DNA of 5,834 nt from Methanobacteriota archaeon (GTDB lineage: Archaea; Hydrothermarchaeota; Hydrothermarchaeia; Hydrothermarchaeales; JACRDW01), in assembly GCA_016212785.1 (NCBI GenBank), contig JACRDW010000126.1, positions 1-5,834 on the forward strand, read 5' to 3'. Shown one piece after another: positions 5,205 to 5,834 of this stretch. The position numbers were made by a program, and so were the translations under genes. Each line of letters starts with the position of its first letter. Within the stretch, counting starts at the first letter, position 1. The notes beneath the pieces are model-generated. The model was given only the letters and a program-made list of their open reading frames with translations, was not told the DNA's origin and did no database searches.

Positions 5205-5254
5205 TGTACGTTGTACGTAGAAAATTTGCAGAGCAAATTTTCAGACGTACAAAA
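5202..5254. repeat. Nested inverted repeats in front of tRNA-Tyr
   Basis: AAAATTTGC (5221-5229) and GCAAATTTT (5233-5241) are perfect arms around AGA. Outside them GTACGT (5213-5218) pairs with ACGTAC (5245-5250). Alternatively TTTTGTACGT (5202-5211) pairs perfectly with ACGTACAAAA (5245-5254), because TTGTACG is repeated in tandem (5205-5211, 5212-5218 offset by one T). The block lies between the divergent operon promoter and the first base of the tRNA and could be a 5' leader or regulatory site. Confidence 0.65.
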
Positions 5255-5343
5255 CCCGTCGTAGCTCAACCTGGTAGAGCGTCGGACTGTAGACCCTTGC
5301 GGCAGAAATCCGATGGTTGCTGGTTCAAATCCGGCCGACGGGA
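5255..5343 (+). tRNA. tRNA-Tyr (anticodon GTA) with 15-base intron
   Basis: A complete cloverleaf is visible. The acceptor CCCGTCG (5255-5261) pairs with CGACGGG (5336-5342), with discriminator A5343. The D stem is GCTC/GAGC (5264-5267, 5277-5280). The anticodon stem TCGGA (5282-5286) pairs with TCCGA (5309-5313). The T stem is GCTGG/CCGGC with loop TTCAAAT. The anticodon GTA lies at 5289-5291. The gap between the anticodon stem strands is 22 bases instead of seven, leaving a 15-base intron at 5293-5307 in the canonical 37/38 position. CTGT (5287-5290) pairs with GCAG (5302-5305), flanked by three-base bulges AGA (5291-5293) and AAA (5306-5308); cutting after the second bulge base gives exactly these ends, as the archaeal splicing endonuclease does. 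The inner helix is weak. CCA is not encoded. Confidence 0.97.
5293..5307 (+). other. tRNA-Tyr intron (bulge-helix-loop type)
   Basis: The 15-base intron ACCCTTGCGGCAGAA sits between positions 37 and 38 of the tRNA. The four-base central helix and two three-base bulges define both cut sites. Only one further pair (C5294-G5301) can form beyond the second bulge, so the motif is a relaxed bulge-helix-loop rather than a full bulge-helix-bulge. Confidence 0.88.
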
Positions 5344-5358
5344 CTATAGCCCTTGCAT

Positions 5359-5380
5359 GCAAGTTTGCAGACGTTCAAAA
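5359..5380. repeat. 22-bp imperfect direct repeat, right copy (left copy 5233-5254)
   Basis: Bases 5233-5254 and 5359-5380 agree at 19 of 22 positions, sharing the core CAGACGT and a run of As. One lies immediately before tRNA-Tyr and the other 16 bases after it, each fused to a TTGC/GCAA hairpin on its left. The tRNA is thus bracketed by a duplicated hairpin-plus-tail element. Confidence 0.6.
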
Positions 5381-5454
5381 AAGCACGACGTATGATAACA
5401 GCCTTTCTTGCGTGAGCAAGCGCAAGGGTATTGCGCCCAGCTATCGCTGGAGGC

Positions 5455-5470
5455 TGCGGGGGTAGCCAAG
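5455..5470 (+). pseudogene. Duplicate of the tRNA-Leu 5' end (truncated tRNA fragment)
   Basis: TGCGGGGGTAGCCAAG at 5455-5470 is identical to 5582-5597, which is one leader base plus the first 15 bases of tRNA-Leu (acceptor strand and start of the D arm). Similarity continues slightly upstream (GAGG before each copy). After 5470 it stops: no anticodon arm, T arm or acceptor 3' strand follows. It may be the remnant of a tandem tRNA gene or the mark of an insertion of about 111 bases. Confidence 0.5.
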
Positions 5471-5582
5471 GAGCCCTTTTGCTTCGCAAAAGCCCTCGGG
5501 GAAATAGTAGAGTCAAAAGATTTAAGTGGTATCGGAGTGAAGCGGAAATACCACGAAATGACGATCAAACCTTCTGAGGTTT

Positions 5583-5668
5583 GCGGGGGTAGCCAAGTCT
5601 GGTCAAAGGTGCTAGATTCAGGGTCTAGTCCGTTAGTCGGTTCGAGGGTTCGAATCCCTTCCCCCGCA
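5583..5668 (+). tRNA. tRNA-Leu (anticodon CAG)
   Basis: A type II tRNA of 86 bases. The acceptor GCGGGGG (5583-5589) pairs with CCCCCGC (5661-5667), discriminator A5668. The short D stem is GCC/GGT. The anticodon stem CTAGA/TCTAG (5612-5616, 5624-5628) encloses TTCAGGG with anticodon CAG at 5619-5621. The long variable arm (5629-5643) has a CCG/CGG stem, as expected for leucine. The T stem GAGGG/CCCTT encloses TTCGAAT. There is no intron and no encoded CCA. It reads the CUG codon. A copy of its first 15 bases lies 127 bases upstream. Confidence 0.97.
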
Positions 5669-5673
5669 TAAGC

Positions 5674-5696
5674 CTTTTTCTTTAGAAAAGAAAAAG
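5674..5696 (+). terminator. Perfect A/T-rich hairpin just after tRNA-Leu
   Basis: CTTTTTCTTT (5674-5683) and AAAGAAAAAG (5687-5696) are perfect 10-bp arms with a three-base loop, starting six bases after the tRNA. The T5 and T3 runs in the left arm are typical archaeal termination signals for a tRNA transcript; the hairpin itself may only be a by-product of T-runs facing A-runs. Confidence 0.5.
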
Positions 5697-5802
5697 TCCT
5701 ATCACTCCAAAAAGAAAATGAGAAACTTATGCAAGCTTTTTTCAAATCGCATTTGTAACATTAAGCGTGAATGCGTCGTTTTTTCAGGAAGTCCTCACAG
5801 AA
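5697..5802. other. AT-rich spacer without a visible gene
   Basis: No open frame of note. T-runs lie at 5737-5742 and 5779-5784. CGCATT (5748-5753) can pair with AATGCG (5770-5775), leaving three bases before the second T-run, so a weak terminator is possible. AAGTCCT occurs twice (5694-5700, 5789-5795). Confidence 0.5.
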
Positions 5803-5834
5803 TTTATATATTGGTGCTACTATAATTTCCTATG
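5803..5834 (+). promoter_or_regulatory. TATA box and probable start codon of the next gene
   Basis: TTTATATA at 5803-5810 is centred about 25 bases before ATG at 5832-5834, the last bases of the window. The spacing equals that of the other leaderless genes here, so the ATG probably opens a plus-strand gene that lies beyond the window. Its product cannot be seen. Confidence 0.5.

Larger units (their letters stand above)
5344..5582. other. Hairpin-rich non-coding spacer between tRNA-Tyr and tRNA-Leu
   Basis: I see no convincing protein gene; open frames here run into the tRNAs and read as translated tRNA. The spacer folds into a row of short perfect hairpins. They are the palindrome CTTGCATGCAAG (5352-5363); CTTGC-GTGA-GCAAG with a GNRA loop (5407-5420); GCGCAA/TTGCGC (5420-5436); CCAGC-TATC-GCTGG (5437-5450); GGCT/AGCC (5452-5467); CTTTTGC-TTC-GCAAAAG (5476-5492); GTGGTAT/ATACCAC (5526-5554); AAACC/GGTTT (5567-5582). 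The last ends at the first base of tRNA-Leu. It may be a transcribed spacer, a structured RNA, or remnant sequence. I recognise no known RNA family. Confidence 0.5.

Noticed and set aside
5168..5395. Plus-strand open frame containing VAQPGRASDCR
   Set aside because: This peptide is the well-known spurious translation of a tRNA gene; it covers tRNA-Tyr and its promoter hairpins.
5537..5577. Second C/D box RNA (GTGAAGC, ATGACGA, CTGA) before tRNA-Leu
   Set aside because: Both C boxes deviate, the guide is only nine bases, and no D' box lies between; chance is sufficient.
5471..5581. Insertion sequence between the two tRNA-Leu 5' copies
   Set aside because: There is no transposase, no terminal inverted repeats at the edges, and only 111 bases; the duplication is reported without naming a mobile element.
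5408..5671. Plus-strand open frame of 87 codons through the spacer into tRNA-Leu
   Set aside because: It starts at TTG, has no ribosome site, reads through hairpins, and ends in the translated tRNA (GSRVRIPSPA).
5344..5745. Minus-strand open frame of 133 codons across the tRNA-Leu gene
   Set aside because: Its middle (GEGIRTLEPTNG...) is the typical product of translating the antisense of a type II tRNA; it spans the whole structured tRNA-Leu.

Overview
The window is archaeal. It carries the end of formylmethanofuran:tetrahydromethanopterin formyltransferase, a deoxyhypusine synthase, a GPN-loop GTPase and a tRNA-Tyr with a short intron at the canonical archaeal site. TATA elements sit about 25-29 bases before several start codons, the usual geometry of leaderless archaeal mRNAs. 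The formyltransferase implies a methanofuran/tetrahydromethanopterin C1 pathway, so a methanogen, Archaeoglobus-like or other Wood-Ljungdahl archaeon is likely. I cannot fix the lineage further from the sequence alone.

Layout. 1-280: 3' end of ftr (+). 281-569: a very AT-rich spacer ending in a clear TATA box. 570-695: an overlooked 41-residue single-helix membrane protein with its own promoter and a terminator-like hairpin. 696-821: a C/T-rich tract with nine Cs, then a 14-bp tandem repeat inside a 10-bp inverted repeat, abutting the TATA box of the next gene. 822-1358: CPBP-family membrane protein (+). 1385-2149: GPN-loop GTPase (+). 2150-2225: a good candidate C/D box guide sRNA on the minus strand, between the converging genes. 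2248-5169: a minus-strand operon, read leftwards as surface glycoprotein with cytoplasmic coiled coil, deoxyhypusine synthase, then orotidine 5'-phosphate decarboxylase, with overlapping junctions. 5170-5254: a divergent promoter region with strong hairpins. 5255-5343: intron-containing tRNA-Tyr(GTA). 5344-5582: a non-coding spacer with a row of hairpins and a stray copy of the first 15 bases of tRNA-Leu. 5583-5668: tRNA-Leu(CAG), followed by a hairpin. 5669-5834: AT-rich spacer ending in a TATA box and an ATG that probably opens the next gene.

How the genes relate. Much of the content is translation-related: two tRNAs, hypusine modification of initiation factor aIF5A by deoxyhypusine synthase, a candidate RNA-methylation guide, and a GPN GTPase whose eukaryotic relatives assemble RNA polymerase. 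PyrF supplies UMP. The surface protein heading the operon and the CPBP protein act at the membrane, and nothing in the sequence ties them to the other genes. The most notable items absent from a protein-only annotation are the C/D sRNA, the 41-residue membrane protein, and the repeat-rich non-coding architecture around the two tRNA genes.
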